The notes beneath the pieces were generated by a model. That model saw only the letters and a program-made list of their open reading frames with translations, made no database searches and was not told the origin of the DNA. Below, one piece after another: positions 28,624 to 39,485 of a DNA stretch of 64,000 nt (its first letter is position 1; the number at the start of each line of letters is the position of its first letter). This stretch comes from Luminiphilus sp. (lineage in GTDB: Bacteria > Pseudomonadota > Gammaproteobacteria > Pseudomonadales > Halieaceae). The stretch lies in the NCBI GenBank assembly GCA_029242325.1, contig JAQWUD010000022.1, positions 35,235-99,234 of the forward strand. The letters run 5' to 3'. Both the position numbers and the translations under genes were made by a program.

Positions 28624-29418
28624 ATGGAACCTACCGCATCCATGGCATTGCGCGCTGCCCGAAAAGCTGGCGAGCTGATTATGCGTGCCTCAGACGATAT
28701 GGATCGAGTCGGTTACCGCAGCAAAGCTGCCGCTGATTACGTGACCGAGGTCGATATTGCGGCGGAAAAAGAAATTCTTTATCAGCTGAGTAAATCCTAC
28801 CCCGACCACGGGTTCCAATGCGAAGAGAGCGGTTTTTCGGGCAATGATGCTTCCGAATATGTGTGGGTTATCGATCCGCTTGATGGCACCAGCAATTTTC
28901 TTCGCGGCATCCCGCATTTTGCTGTCAGCATTGCGTGCCTGCACCGAGGCAGGATTGAACATGCCGTCGTCTACGACCCCGTGCGCCAGGAAGAATTTAT
29001 CGCCTCCAAGGGCCGGGGTGCTCAGGTGAGTGGTCATAGGATCCGCGTGGGTGACCGGCAAGAAATGAGAGAGAGTCTTTTCGGAACCGGTATTCCCTTT
29101 CTTGGGCACTGCGATGAGCACCTTGATTGGTACACCGGCTCTCTGGCCGCCGTCACTGGCCGCTCCATGGGCGTGCGGCGGGCGGGTGCCGCATCTCTGG
29201 ACCTCGCGTATGTTGCAGCGGGTAGATTAGATGGTTTCTGGGAAATGGGCTTGAATTCGTGGGATATTGCGGCCGGCGCACTGCTCGTGCGCGAGGCAGG
29301 GGGTCTTATCACAGACCTCGCGGGTGGTGAAGCCTGGTATGACACGGGCAATGTCGTGTGCGGTAACAGCAAATTGATGCGCCAGTTACTGCCGCTGGTG
29401 CAGTGGTCTGGATCCTGA
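28624..29418 (+). CDS. suhB: Inositol-1-monophosphatase / Nus factor SuhB
   Basis: 264 residues from ATG at 28624 (MEPTASMALRAARKAGELI), matching the SuhB N-terminus; a frame open from 28522 adds 34 non-homologous residues. Metal-binding and catalytic motifs: TEVDIAAEKEI, EESG, WVIDPLDGTSNFLRGIPHF and LNSWDIAAGALLVREAGG. In E. coli SuhB also joins the rRNA antitermination complex. Divergent from trmJ and converging with secF, as in Pseudomonas. Confidence 0.93.
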   Translation: MEPTASMALRAARKAGELIMRASDDMDRVGYRSKAAADYVTEVDIAAEKEILYQLSKSYPDHGFQCEESGFSGNDASEYVWVIDPLDGTSNFLRGIPHFAVSIACLHRGRIEHAVVYDPVRQEEFIASKGRGAQVSGHRIRVGDRQEMRESLFGTGIPFLGHCDEHLDWYTGSLAAVTGRSMGVRRAGAASLDLAYVAAGRLDGFWEMGLNSWDIAAGALLVREAGGLITDLAGGEAWYDTGNVVCGNSKLMRQLLPLVQWSGS

Positions 29419-29448
29419 GTAGCGCGGGGACGGGCACCGCGGCCGTCA

Positions 29449-30363
29449 TCAGGGCAACAGCCCCTCCTGATCAGCGCCCTCTCGCTCGGGAATCATGACA
29501 TCTGCCTTGCTGACTTTGAGCTGAAGCAACGTAGTGGCTGCAATATAGATGGATGAATAGGTCCCGATAGCCACACCGACCAACAGCGCAACGGCAAAAC
29601 CAAATATCATTTCGCCACCTAGCAACGCCAAGGCGGCCAACACCAGTAAGGTCGTCAGGGAGGTCACCAATGTTCTCCCCAGTGTCTCTGTAAGCGAGAC
29701 ATCAATTACCTCACCTGGACTCGCCCGACGAATGATTCGGAGATTTTCCCGAATACGGTCCGATACCACGATAGTGTCGTTGAGCGAGTAACCCACCACC
29801 GCGAGGAGCGCGGCCAACACGGTGAGGTCAAACTCCAACCCGGTGAGCGAAAAAAACCCCAGAGTGAAGATCACATCGTGCGCCAGAGCGATCACCGCGC
29901 CGAGCGCAAACTTGATCTGAAATCGGAAGGCCACGTAGAGCATGACCAATCCGAGTGCGGTCAACATCGCGATGCCACCGTCATCTCTGAGCTCGTCTCC
30001 GACCTGCGGCCCTACAAACTCGATGCGACGCAGCTCAACATCCATATCAGTGTTGGCTCTGAGCCTGTCCACCATCAAGGCACCTTGCTGGTCGGAATAG
30101 CCGTCAGGCAAGCGCACCAAAACATCTCGATCAGTGCCAAAACTCACAACAATGGCGCCGTCGTAACCCTCTCGCTCCAGCACTTTTCGAATCGCGCTGA
30201 GGTCTGCACTTTCACTGTAAGCCACTTCGACCAGAGTGCCGCCGGTAAAATCGAGGCCCCAATTGAGTTCCTTGATGCTAAGGGATACTATCGCCGACAG
30301 GATAGCGGTCGCTGAAAATGCCACCGCCAGCCATCGCCATTTCATAAACGGGAGTGCTTTCAT
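29449..30363 (-). CDS. secF: Protein translocase subunit SecF
   Basis: 304 residues, six transmembrane helices. Seen: the first helix (WRWLAVAFSATAILSAIVSL), LNWGLDFTGGTLVEV periplasmic motif, and LAVVGYSLNDTIVVSDRIREN with the proton-relay Asp region. Works with SecD to pull proteins through SecYEG using the proton gradient. Start overlaps the secD stop by 4 bp. Confidence 0.96.
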   Translation of the reverse strand: MKALPFMKWRWLAVAFSATAILSAIVSLSIKELNWGLDFTGGTLVEVAYSESADLSAIRKVLEREGYDGAIVVSFGTDRDVLVRLPDGYSDQQGALMVDRLRANTDMDVELRRIEFVGPQVGDELRDDGGIAMLTALGLVMLYVAFRFQIKFALGAVIALAHDVIFTLGFFSLTGLEFDLTVLAALLAVVGYSLNDTIVVSDRIRENLRIIRRASPGEVIDVSLTETLGRTLVTSLTTLLVLAALALLGGEMIFGFAVALLVGVAIGTYSSIYIAATTLLQLKVSKADVMIPEREGADQEGLLP

Positions 30364-32267
30364 GCTGATGCCCCCGCCTGCTCATCGGCCACTCTTGCCA
30401 CGCCACCAATAGACAAAGCCTTCACCCGACGGCCGCCGTAAATCAAATTCACCAAAGCGCGTGTCCCCATAATGGCCGAGAACATCGAGGTCATGATCCC
30501 TACCGATAGTGTGACCGCGAACCCCTTAATGGGGCCGGTGCCAATGGCGTAAAGAATAATCGCAACAATCAGGGTGGTAATGTTGGCGTCAACAATGGTC
30601 ACCAACGCTCTATCGAAACCCGTATCGATTGCTGTTTGGGGGGATGACCCCTTCTTAATTTCCTCGCGAATCCGGGAAAAGATCAGCACATTGGCGTCCA
30701 CTGCCATGCCGACAGTCAGCACAATCCCCGCGATCCCGGGGAGTGTCAGAGTAGCTCCCAACACTGACATGATGCCAACTAGTAAAACCAAATTCGCAGA
30801 CAACGCCAGCACTGCTGCCACACCAAATACGCGGTAATACGCGGCCATGAAAAGCACTACCAGCGCCAACCCCACCTGCACCGACTTCATCCCGAGCTCA
30901 ATATTTTCTGCGCCCAGCGATGGGCCCACTGTGCGCTCCTCGACGAATGTAATCGGCGCCGCCAGTGCACCAGCGCGGAGCATCAGTGCCAATTCGGATG
31001 CCTCGGCAGGATTGTCCAAACCGGTTATCTGAAACTGCGCACCCAGCGCTGACTGAATAACGGGGGCAGTCAGCAGTTTCTTTTCATCCAATGGTATCCG
31101 CGTGACGACCTCCTCTCCTGCCTCATTCAGCTCATAACGCGTCTTGTACTTTCGCTCGATGAAAAGCACACCCATGCGGCGCTTGATATTGGCCCGTGTG
31201 GCGCGTGACATCAGCATGCCACCCTCCCCGTCGAGACTGATCAGGACTTTCGGCTGGCCGTTCTGATCAAACCCAGCCTGAGCATTAGAAACGCTCTCGC
31301 CCGTAATAATGACATCGCGTTCAAGCCACTCGGTAATGCCACCTCTATCGGGGCTCCGATACTCAAACTTTTGCCGTTCTGAAACCGGTGCATTGGCTTC
31401 CGCGACCAGACGAAACTGAAGGTTCGCTACCTTCCCAAGAATACGCTTTGCCTCCGCCGTGTCCTGAATCCCAGGCAACTCCACGACGATTCGGTTTTGA
31501 CCTTGGCGTTGAACTAGGGGCTCGGATACACCCAGCTCGTTAACGCGATTACGCATGGTGGTCAGATTCTGCGCTACCGCATAATCGATGACTTCTTTGA
31601 TCGTTTGATCAGTGACATCAGCGTGCAGCGCCCAGATGTCGTCCCCATCCACGCGATCGAGGAACAATTCCGGGTAAAGGTCGACCACTTCTCGCCGCGC
31701 CGCCTCACGATCTTCCTCTGACCGGAACTGCATCACCACCCGACGTCCATCAAGACTGAGCCGCCCGCGAATCCGCTCTTCGCGCAGCCGTTTTTTAATG
31801 GCCGTTTCGTATTGGCCCATCTTGCGTTCGGTAGCTGCTTCAACATCTACCTCTAGCTTGAAATGCACCCCACCACTGAGATCAAGACCCAGCTTCATTG
31901 GCGAGGCACCGCCCTGCACAAGCCAATCCGGAGTGGTCGGTGCAAGATTGAGCGCTACGATAAAGCCGTCACCGAGCTCACGTGCCAAGACCGCCTGAGC
32001 CCTGAGCTGCTGTTCACGATCGCTGAGGCGTAAGAGTGCTGACTTACCTTGCGCCTGCAGGGTTTCGCCAAAGAATCCAATACCGGCGTCAGTTAACGCT
32101 TCTTCTGCGCGGCGCATGATGCGCTCATCAATCTGCTGGGCACTGCTAGCACCCGCAATCTGCAACGCGGGATCAGGGGCGTATAGATTAGGCGCAGCGT
32201 AATAAATGCCGCACGCTACCACTGTGAGGATCAGTAGATTTTTCCATAGGGGATAACGATTCATCAT
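30360..32267 (-). CDS. secD: Protein translocase subunit SecD
   Basis: 635 residues. N-terminal helix, large periplasmic domain (GLDLSGGVHFKLEVDVEAA at about 128; the P1 base and head), then five helices with LPGIAGIVLTVGMAVDANVLIFSRIREE. yajC, its usual upstream neighbour, is absent; purL ends 90 bp before its start on the same strand. Two successive ATGs at the start are equally possible. Confidence 0.96.
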   Translation of the reverse strand: MMNRYPLWKNLLILTVVACGIYYAAPNLYAPDPALQIAGASSAQQIDERIMRRAEEALTDAGIGFFGETLQAQGKSALLRLSDREQQLRAQAVLARELGDGFIVALNLAPTTPDWLVQGGASPMKLGLDLSGGVHFKLEVDVEAATERKMGQYETAIKKRLREERIRGRLSLDGRRVVMQFRSEEDREAARREVVDLYPELFLDRVDGDDIWALHADVTDQTIKEVIDYAVAQNLTTMRNRVNELGVSEPLVQRQGQNRIVVELPGIQDTAEAKRILGKVANLQFRLVAEANAPVSERQKFEYRSPDRGGITEWLERDVIITGESVSNAQAGFDQNGQPKVLISLDGEGGMLMSRATRANIKRRMGVLFIERKYKTRYELNEAGEEVVTRIPLDEKKLLTAPVIQSALGAQFQITGLDNPAEASELALMLRAGALAAPITFVEERTVGPSLGAENIELGMKSVQVGLALVVLFMAAYYRVFGVAAVLALSANLVLLVGIMSVLGATLTLPGIAGIVLTVGMAVDANVLIFSRIREEIKKGSSPQTAIDTGFDRALVTIVDANITTLIVAIILYAIGTGPIKGFAVTLSVGIMTSMFSAIMGTRALVNLIYGGRRVKALSIGGVARVADEQAGASA

Positions 32268-32357
32268 CGACTCACCGGTTGTGCAGTGAAATGGACAGGG
32301 GATAGCTCAAACAGGCGCGGAGTGTACCCACTCACGATCCCCAACACCATGTCAACA

Positions 32358-35300
32358 CTACCCAAGCCACGCTCTCGCATTCCGGAATACCCGCATCCAC
32401 CCAGAATCGGTATGCCATTGCGGTGGGCACCATGACAATTGCGCAGCGCGGAATACCCGCTCGGGGTGCGGCATCATAATCGTCACGCGGCCATCGGCGC
32501 TGCACAGCCCAGTGATACCATCCGGCGAGCCGTTGGGATTCAACGGGTAGTCGCTGGCCACGTTGAGCTGATGATCAATGAATCTCATCGACACCAATCC
32601 CGCCGCCTCGAGCGCAGCTTGATCTTCAGGCTCGTTAAAACGGGCTTGACCTTCCCCATGCGCCACAACAATGGGCAAGTGCGATCCCGCCATGTCACGC
32701 AGCAACACTGAGGGAGACGTCTCCACTCTCACCAGCGACAAGCGCGCCTCATATTGCTCTGACCGGTTCCTTGCAAAGCGCGGCCAATGATCAGATCCGG
32801 GAATGATGCTCTGCAGTGCCGATAACATCTGGCAACCATTGCACACTCCCAGAGCGAAGGTATCCTCTTTGACAAAGAAACGCTGAAACTCCTCCATAAC
32901 GGCATCATTGAACAGCACACTCTTTGCCCAGCCCTCACCGGCACCCAATACGTCGCCGTAAGAGAAGCCGCCGCAGGCCACGAGCCCCTGGAAATCGGCC
33001 AAAGACTGCCTTTCGGCCATGATGTCGCTCATGTGGACGTCAATCGCATCGAAACCAGCACGATCAAATGCCGCCGCCATTTCCATCTGTCCGTTGACGC
33101 CCTGCTCTCTAAGAATCGCCACACGCGGACGCGCGCCCGTTGCAATGAGCGGTGCCACGATGTCCTCATCACAGTCGTATGTGAGTGCCGCCGACAAGCC
33201 CGGGTCGTCCTGCTGGATATGCGCGTGCTCCTCGTCAGCACAGGCGCTGTTGTCTCGCACCCGCGCAATGGCATGACTCGTCTCGCTCCAAAGGGCCTGA
33301 AGCGCGCCACGGCGACTGTCGATGAGCTCAAACTGCGCTGTCATCACCACGACACGATCATCTTTTCGTGGCTTCGCAACCTGAGAAACGGTGTCCGCCA
33401 GGCCCACTTCGGTGGCCAGCGTCAAAATGGCAGAGACGTGTCGCTCCTCAACCTGAATCACAACACCCACTTCCTCAGAAAATAGCCGCGCAGCAGCCTG
33501 CTCTCGGTCGACCGAAAGATCAATGTCCACACCGCAGCGCCCAGCGAAGGCCATTTCAAGGAGCGTTACGAGTAAACCGCCGTCTGACCGGTCATGGTAG
33601 GCGAGCACCCATTCCCGCTCTTTCAACTGCTTGAGTAGGGTAAAAAGTGCCGCCAGGTCCTCTGCCGCGACATCGGGTACATCAGCGCCCAGCTGGTTCC
33701 ACGCCTGCGCAAGCACTGATCCACCCATGCGGTCGCGAGCACGGCCCAGATCGATCAGCAGCAGCACCGTATCCTCTCTCGACACAAGAGTGGGCGTGAG
33801 TACCGTGCGCACGTCGCCGCAGGGCGCGAACGCGGATACGATTAACGACACTGGCGCCGTAACCGCACGACCCTCCCCCGAGTCTTCCCAAACAGTGCGC
33901 ATAGACATAGAGTCTTTTCCCACTGGGATAGTGATGCCAAGAGCAGGACAAAACTGCATTGCCACAGCCTCCACCGTGTCGTAGAGAACGGCATCGTCTC
34001 CCTCATAACCCGCAGCACACATCCAATTGGCGCTTAACTTGATATCGGACAGTGCCTCAACCGGCGCGGCGAGCAAGTTAGTGATGGCCTCTGCCACGGC
34101 AAGACGACCGGATGCCGAACCATCGAGCAATGCCACTGGCGTTCGCTCGCCCATGGCCATCACCTCACCCAAATGCGAGTCCAGCGAAACCGTCGTAACC
34201 GCACAATCCGCGACGGGCACCTGCCAAGGCCCCACCATCTGATCTCTCGCCACCATCCCCGTCACACTGCGATCGCCAATCGTTATCAAAAAACTCTTTG
34301 AGGCGACTGCTGGAAAGGTCAGTACGCGTTCAAGCGCTTCAGCCATAGATAGGTTGCTGGGGTCAAAAGCATCCGCCTCGGGCTCTCGTCGGGTACTGCT
34401 GCGATGCATCTTCGGGGCCTTCCCAAATAGCACGGACATCGGCAGATCAATCGGTTCGTTTCCGAATTGGCGGTCGCTCACCGTCAGATGCTGCTCGGCA
34501 GTGGCTTCACCTACCACCGCGTAGGGGCACCGTTCCCGGGCGCAAATCATTTCAAAGACCGCAAGGTCCTGAGGCTCGACGGCCAGAACATAACGCTCTT
34601 GGGATTCATTGCACCAGATCTCAAGGGGCGACATCCCCGGCTCGTCATTCGGGACATTACGGAGTTCAAACTGGCCACCTCGGCCACCGTCCTTTACCAG
34701 TTCGGGAAACGCATTACTGAGTCCGCCAGCGCCCACATCATGGATGAAGGCGATCGGGTTCCTGGCACCCAAACTACAACAGGCATCTATTACCTCCTGG
34801 CACCGCCGCTGTATCTCCGGGTTCTGGCGCTGGACAGAGGCGAAGTCGAGATCTTCTGCGCTGTCGCCACTGGTCATCGATGAGGCGGCCCCACCACCGA
34901 GCCCAATCAACATGGCCGGGCCGCCCAGCACAATAAGCTTGGCACCCGCTGAATAGCTCCCCTTTTCTACATGCTCGGAGCGGATGTTCCCAAAGCCGCC
35001 GGCGATCATGATCGGCTTGTGATAACCCCGGACCCCCTGCTCGGTCTCGATCTCAAATGTGCGGAAATACCCCGCCAAGTTGGGACGACCAAATTCATTA
35101 TTGAAAGCCGCCGCACCGATCGGCCCATCGATCATAATTTGCAGTGGCGAGACCATTCGCCCGGGCCGGCCGTAATGGAGCTCCCAGGGCCGAGATTGCC
35201 CGGGTAGCTCAAGGTGCGACACAGTAAATCCAGCCAACCCCGCCTTGGGCCGGGACCCGCGACCCACCGCTCCTTCGTCTCTTATTTCGCCGCCCGCACC

Positions 35301-36230
35301 GGTGCCCGCACCAGCAAAGGGCGATATGGCTGTGGGATGGTTGTGCGTCTCGACCTTCATTAACAGATTGATCGGTTCCTGATGGTAACGCCATACCCCG
35401 TCCTCCCGATCAGGATAAAAACGTCCAGCTGAGTGGCCCGTGACCACCGCGGCGTTATCTGAATAGGCCGATAGCACTCCCGTGCCGCCCACTTCATGGG
35501 TGTGGCGAATCATTCCAAAAAGGGAGTGTGCCTGATCGCTTCCATCAATTTCCCAGCTGGCATTGAAGATTTTGTGGCGGCAGTGCTCGGAGTTTGCCTG
35601 AGCAAACATCATCAGTTCGATGTCATGCGGGTTGCGACCAAGTCTCTGAAAGGCATCGCACAGATATTCGATCTCATCATGGGTCAAAGCGAGCCCTAGT
35701 CCACTGTTAGCCGTAAACAAAGCCGCACTGCCTTCGCGCATCAGATCGATTTCGCTAAAAGACCGCGGCTCGGCGCGCTCAAAAAGAGGCGCCAGTGCGG
35801 CCACTGAGGTCACCACGGTTTCCACCATGCGGTCGTGGATCAGACTGTCCAGCGCTCGGGTATCACTGCCCATCCGCAAGCCGTCCATCACGAATACCGT
35901 CACGCGCTCAATACGCCGGACGCCAGTGAACCCGCAGTTGCGTGCGATATCGGTGGCCTTACTCGACCACGGTGATATCGTGCCAAAGCGCGGGCCGACC
36001 ACCCTTTGCCCCGGGGCCTCCAGCATCTCGGCTTGAACGGCGCCTGCCGTGCCTGGTTGCAACAGGGCAGCAAGTCGGTCCCGATCCACAAGCTGGTCAG
36101 GTTCAACATCAATGACGAAGGCATGTGCGGCTCCGCGCAAGCTACAGCCAACATCTATCTGGCCAATCGCGTCGGCCAAGAGTTCAAAACGGGCTTGAGA
36201 CAGCGCTGAAGATCCGGGTAGGACAAGCAT
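32358..36230 (-). CDS. purL: Phosphoribosylformylglycinamidine synthase
   Basis: 1290 residues, the large single-chain form of proteobacteria. Turns FGAR, glutamine and ATP into FGAM in purine synthesis. N-terminal PurS-like domain, linker, two AIRS-type halves ([47 protein letters not shown]), and the C-terminal class I glutaminase ([21 protein letters not shown] with the nucleophile Cys; MPHPERVFR with catalytic His). A TATAAT lies 30 bp upstream. Divergent from mltF. Confidence 0.96.
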   Translation of the reverse strand: MLVLPGSSALSQARFELLADAIGQIDVGCSLRGAAHAFVIDVEPDQLVDRDRLAALLQPGTAGAVQAEMLEAPGQRVVGPRFGTISPWSSKATDIARNCGFTGVRRIERVTVFVMDGLRMGSDTRALDSLIHDRMVETVVTSVAALAPLFERAEPRSFSEIDLMREGSAALFTANSGLGLALTHDEIEYLCDAFQRLGRNPHDIELMMFAQANSEHCRHKIFNASWEIDGSDQAHSLFGMIRHTHEVGGTGVLSAYSDNAAVVTGHSAGRFYPDREDGVWRYHQEPINLLMKVETHNHPTAISPFAGAGTGAGGEIRDEGAVGRGSRPKAGLAGFTVSHLELPGQSRPWELHYGRPGRMVSPLQIMIDGPIGAAAFNNEFGRPNLAGYFRTFEIETEQGVRGYHKPIMIAGGFGNIRSEHVEKGSYSAGAKLIVLGGPAMLIGLGGGAASSMTSGDSAEDLDFASVQRQNPEIQRRCQEVIDACCSLGARNPIAFIHDVGAGGLSNAFPELVKDGGRGGQFELRNVPNDEPGMSPLEIWCNESQERYVLAVEPQDLAVFEMICARERCPYAVVGEATAEQHLTVSDRQFGNEPIDLPMSVLFGKAPKMHRSSTRREPEADAFDPSNLSMAEALERVLTFPAVASKSFLITIGDRSVTGMVARDQMVGPWQVPVADCAVTTVSLDSHLGEVMAMGERTPVALLDGSASGRLAVAEAITNLLAAPVEALSDIKLSANWMCAAGYEGDDAVLYDTVEAVAMQFCPALGITIPVGKDSMSMRTVWEDSGEGRAVTAPVSLIVSAFAPCGDVRTVLTPTLVSREDTVLLLIDLGRARDRMGGSVLAQAWNQLGADVPDVAAEDLAALFTLLKQLKEREWVLAYHDRSDGGLLVTLLEMAFAGRCGVDIDLSVDREQAAARLFSEEVGVVIQVEERHVSAILTLATEVGLADTVSQVAKPRKDDRVVVMTAQFELIDSRRGALQALWSETSHAIARVRDNSACADEEHAHIQQDDPGLSAALTYDCDEDIVAPLIATGARPRVAILREQGVNGQMEMAAAFDRAGFDAIDVHMSDIMAERQSLADFQGLVACGGFSYGDVLGAGEGWAKSVLFNDAVMEEFQRFFVKEDTFALGVCNGCQMLSALQSIIPGSDHWPRFARNRSEQYEARLSLVRVETSPSVLLRDMAGSHLPIVVAHGEGQARFNEPEDQAALEAAGLVSMRFIDHQLNVASDYPLNPNGSPDGITGLCSADGRVTIMMPHPERVFRAAQLSWCPPQWHTDSGWMRVFRNARAWLG

Positions 36231-36259
36231 CTGGGGTTCCTGAGCGAGACAGCGGCGCC

Positions 36260-36265
36260 ATTATA
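36260..36265 (-). promoter_or_regulatory. Candidate -10 element for purL
   Basis: Minus-strand TATAAT, an exact match to the sigma-70 -10, about 30 bp before the purL ATG. No convincing -35 is at 16-18 bp. A perfect 12-bp palindrome GGCATATATGCC (36281-36292) lies just upstream and might be a regulator site; it does not resemble the E. coli PurR box. Confidence 0.4.
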
Positions 36266-36342
36266 CCTTGCCCAATGCAGGGCATATATGCCTCGACCGA
36301 CAGTGTCTGTCCCGGAAGGCACTTACCCCCTACAATCAGGCC

Positions 36343-37761
36343 ATGCTCCGTTTCCTCACGCTCATCCTAGCCGTGATGCATCTTCAGGGATGCTTCGACA
36401 GTTCCGCACTGGCTCCGATCGATGCGAGCGAGGAACTGGTGGTCGTCACCCGAAACACCCCTACAACCTATTTTTTTGAAGGCGACAGAGCTTCTGGCTT
36501 CGATTACGCCCTTGCGAAGCAGTTCGCTCGGCAACATGATATGAGATTGCGCGTCAAAGTCGCGTTCAGCCTGCCAGAACTTTTTGAGATGCTCGAGCAA
36601 GGTGAGGCACACATCGCTGCCGCAGGCCTGAGTAAAAGCACCGAACGCGATGCGCAATTTCATCCCTCTCTGCCCTACCTGCAACAGCAAGCGCTGGTGG
36701 TGTACAAGTCTGGATTACTTCGGCCCCATGCGCTCCGAGATATGGTGGGGCGCGACCTCATTGTAATCGCGGGAAGTGCTCACGTGGAGTCGCTCGCGGC
36801 CATGCAGTCGTCGCTGCCAGAATTAACGTGGCGAGAGATTCATGCCGCAGATTCCCTAGAACTAATGCAACTGGTCACGGATGGTAAGGCGGAGCTTGCA
36901 ATCGTGGACTCCATCGAATTCAGCATCCAACAGCGCCTTTTCCCCCGCGTGGTCGCCGCTCTTGAACTGGGCGAACCCGCCCCGCTAGTGTGGTACCTGC
37001 CGGGCACACCGGCTGGTGCAAAATCAAAAGTTCTGGTGGATAGGTTCATCAAAGCCGCACAGAAATCGGGCGATATTGCGCAACTTGAACGGTTGCACTT
37101 TGGTCGTTTCATGCACGCCTCACGCCTGGGCTCTCTCGTTTTTCAGCGTAAAGTCCGTGACGATTTGCCCGTATGGCAGCCGCTGATCGAGACGGTGGCG
37201 ACCGAATATCAGATGGACTGGAAGCTGCTCGCAGCCATTTCGTATCAGGAGTCGCACTGGGATCCAGTCGCCCGATCTCGTACCGGTGTGCGCGGCATGA
37301 TGATGCTGACTCAGGCTACCGCCAGTGAGCTTGGGGTCGATGATCGTACCGATGCTGCTCAGAGCCTCCGGGGCGGCGCACGCTTCCTGAAGGATTTACA
37401 CAGGAGACTCCCCCCGGACATTGAAGAGCCGGATCGCACCTCGATGGCACTGGCTGCCTACACGATTGGAATGGGGCATCTGGAGGATGCGCGAGTGCTG
37501 ACCGAGCGAGCCGGGGGAGACCCCCATCTGTGGCCAGACGTTAGAGCTCATCTGCCCAAGCTACAGAATTCCTCTGTTTACACGACGACGAGGTATGGAT
37601 TCGCCGAAGGCGGGCAAGCCGTGACCTACGTCGACAACATCAGACACTATGAAGGCATCCTGAAACTGCAAAGCATGCCCGATCAGCGGATTTCCCCACC
37701 CGTTGAGATACATGGACTGTTGCCCGAGCATCTGCGGGGCGCAAGCTTGCCTATTCTCTGA
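36343..37761 (+). CDS. mltF: Membrane-bound lytic murein transglycosylase F
   Basis: 472 residues from ATG at 36343, which begins the lipoprotein signal MLRFLTLILAVMHLQGC; the frame is open from 36268 but those residues are not family-like. An N-terminal SBP_bac_3-like domain (ELVVVTRNTPTTYFFEGDRASGFDYALA) precedes a C-terminal SLT domain with catalytic Glu in AISYQESHWDP and GVRGMMMLTQATA. It cuts peptidoglycan glycan strands at the outer membrane. Adjacent to purL and converging with tadA, as in Pseudomonas. Confidence 0.94.
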   Translation: MLRFLTLILAVMHLQGCFDSSALAPIDASEELVVVTRNTPTTYFFEGDRASGFDYALAKQFARQHDMRLRVKVAFSLPELFEMLEQGEAHIAAAGLSKSTERDAQFHPSLPYLQQQALVVYKSGLLRPHALRDMVGRDLIVIAGSAHVESLAAMQSSLPELTWREIHAADSLELMQLVTDGKAELAIVDSIEFSIQQRLFPRVVAALELGEPAPLVWYLPGTPAGAKSKVLVDRFIKAAQKSGDIAQLERLHFGRFMHASRLGSLVFQRKVRDDLPVWQPLIETVATEYQMDWKLLAAISYQESHWDPVARSRTGVRGMMMLTQATASELGVDDRTDAAQSLRGGARFLKDLHRRLPPDIEEPDRTSMALAAYTIGMGHLEDARVLTERAGGDPHLWPDVRAHLPKLQNSSVYTTTRYGFAEGGQAVTYVDNIRHYEGILKLQSMPDQRISPPVEIHGLLPEHLRGASLPIL

Positions 37762-37783
37762 ACCAATCGTATTCCACGGTGCT

Positions 37784-38245
37784 TCAATGACGCCTTTCTC
37801 TAAAAAAAGCCTTCAGCAATGCAGTGCTATCCATCGCTAACAGACCCTCCTGCCACTCAATCTTGTGATTCAGGACAGGGTTATCCAGCGCGCAACCGGT
37901 GCTGATCACTGCCCCTGCCCTCGGCTCGCGCGCTGCAAATAGCACCCTTGACACTCTCGCATGAACCAAGGCGCCACAGCACATCGTGCAGGGCTCAAGG
38001 CTGACATACAGCGTAGTCCCGGGAAGGCGGTAGTTGCCCTCACGAACCCCCGCCTCTCTCAGCACCCTGATTTCCGCGTGACCCGTGGGATCATGGAGCT
38101 CAATCTGCGCATTGCCACCATGGGCCAACACCACATCATCCCTCACCAATACTGCGCCCACCGGTACTTCATCCCTGTCGGCCGCACGCCGGGCCTCCTC
38201 AAGGGCCAATGCCATGCAACGTTGATCCCAGTCGCTGAAACTCAC
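37784..38245 (-). CDS. tadA: tRNA-specific adenosine deaminase
   Basis: 153 residues. Makes inosine at the wobble position of tRNA-Arg(ACG). Zinc site and proton shuttle: HAEIR, and PCTMCCGALVHARVSRVLF. Overlaps the DNA glycosylase gene by 4 bp upstream, so the pair is probably one transcript. Confidence 0.95.
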   Translation of the reverse strand: MSFSDWDQRCMALALEEARRAADRDEVPVGAVLVRDDVVLAHGGNAQIELHDPTGHAEIRVLREAGVREGNYRLPGTTLYVSLEPCTMCCGALVHARVSRVLFAAREPRAGAVISTGCALDNPVLNHKIEWQEGLLAMDSTALLKAFFRERRH

Positions 38246-38877
38246 AGCGGCGCCTCGCTATAAAAATGCCAACACAACAGTGCAAGGGCACTCCGATGAG
38301 GCGCAAATACCGCTCCTTCGGCAATCACACGCCGCTCGTCGGGACGCTCCGGCCAGCCCATCAAGCGGCCAAAACCGACACGTACCGCAAGATCACCGCT
38401 GGGCCAAATATCAGGTCGACCCAGAGCGAACATCATGTACATATGCGCCGACCACTGACCAAAGCCTTTGACGGCGGTAATAGATGCCTCCACCTCCGCG
38501 TCAGACTGCTCGCTTAATGATTCCAACGAAAGTTCGCCCCGTCCAACCGTCTCAGCCAGAGACTGTAGATAGCCGATTTTCTGACGCGACAACCCCGCGG
38601 CTCTCAGGGCGTCCTCTGGCGTCAGCATCAACGTACTGGCAGTCCAATCACCTTTCATCGCGGCGTCCACTCGCGCTGCAATGGTTGCTGCTACCTTGGT
38701 AGAAAGTTGCTGGCCAATGACGATTCTTGCCAACGATTCAAAAGAATGCTCCGTCCGCCGCGAACGGGGATAACCCACCAGCCGAATCGCACGCTCTATT
38801 TCAGAATGCGCCTCTGCCAAGGTGTTCAAGGCCTTGCGGATACCATGGTCAGTCAGCATAAATCTTGCCATTACCAA
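38242..38877 (-). CDS. DNA-3-methyladenine glycosylase, AlkA-type HhH-GPD
   Basis: 211 residues, short AlkA-like base-excision glycosylase lacking the N-terminal AlkA domain. Seen: SLARIVIGQQLSTKVAATIAARV, the helix-hairpin-helix VKGFGQWSAHMYMMFALGRPD and the catalytic Asp in PSGDLAVRVG. Removes alkylated bases. Coupled to tadA by a 4-bp overlap. Start could be the second ATG two codons in. Confidence 0.88.
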   Translation of the reverse strand: MVMARFMLTDHGIRKALNTLAEAHSEIERAIRLVGYPRSRRTEHSFESLARIVIGQQLSTKVAATIAARVDAAMKGDWTASTLMLTPEDALRAAGLSRQKIGYLQSLAETVGRGELSLESLSEQSDAEVEASITAVKGFGQWSAHMYMMFALGRPDIWPSGDLAVRVGFGRLMGWPERPDERRVIAEGAVFAPHRSALALLCWHFYSEAPL

Positions 38878-38893
38878 AGGATCATTCGCTTAT

Positions 38894-39454
38894 TTAACCG
38901 TATACCGGGTAGCCGAGCGTTCCATGCAGGTAGCCAACAGCCCCATAGAGAGAGAGCGCAATCGTCACCGCCACCATTTCGCGACTCAGCGAATAATCGG
39001 GTTTGGCCAGAGCGGGCCTGCCTTCCTGGCGGTTGATTAAGATCACCTCAAGGATCGCCCAGATCAACATCCCACCGAACAGCACCAAGGAGGGCACATC
39101 ACCATTGACCAATAAATGAGCCACCGCCCACGCTTTAACGGCAGTCAGTTGCGGGTGGCGAACGACACCGCTTACGCGTGCACCCACCCAAGCGCCCGCC
39201 ATAACGTAAAAGCCCAAATAGACCAGCACGTTATTGACGGCTACCCATGTGGCTTGCCGCCCCCAGTAGGGCGTGGCTACGGATTCACCGTAACCCCGAA
39301 TCATCAGCACAATCGATAGCACCAGTAATAAAGCAATAAGCGGGCGCCCCAGCCGCCCTAGCTTCGCCCGCGATTGTGGCGCAATGCGTCTGAATAGATG
39401 TGCCAGCGACCACAGCAAAAGTCCACCAGCCAAGAGGTTCAAATCAACGCCCAT
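38894..39454 (-). CDS. NnrU family membrane protein
   Basis: About 186 residues from ATG at 39454; the frame is open to 39529 but overlaps the crotonase gene. Five or six membrane helices. Motifs recalling NnrU/MAPEG-like isoprenylcysteine-methyltransferase relatives: GLLLWSLAHLFRR, TWVAVNNVLVYLGFY, RHPQLTAVKAWAVAHLLVNGDVPSLVLFGGMLIWA. NnrU was first seen with nitric oxide reductase genes, but no denitrification gene is near here, so function is open. No strong ribosome site was found for any start. Confidence 0.75.
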   Translation of the reverse strand: MGVDLNLLAGGLLLWSLAHLFRRIAPQSRAKLGRLGRPLIALLLVLSIVLMIRGYGESVATPYWGRQATWVAVNNVLVYLGFYVMAGAWVGARVSGVVRHPQLTAVKAWAVAHLLVNGDVPSLVLFGGMLIWAILEVILINRQEGRPALAKPDYSLSREMVAVTIALSLYGAVGYLHGTLGYPVYG

Positions 39455-39485
39455 CCACAGATTCAACTCGTCTCGGCGGTGGTGT

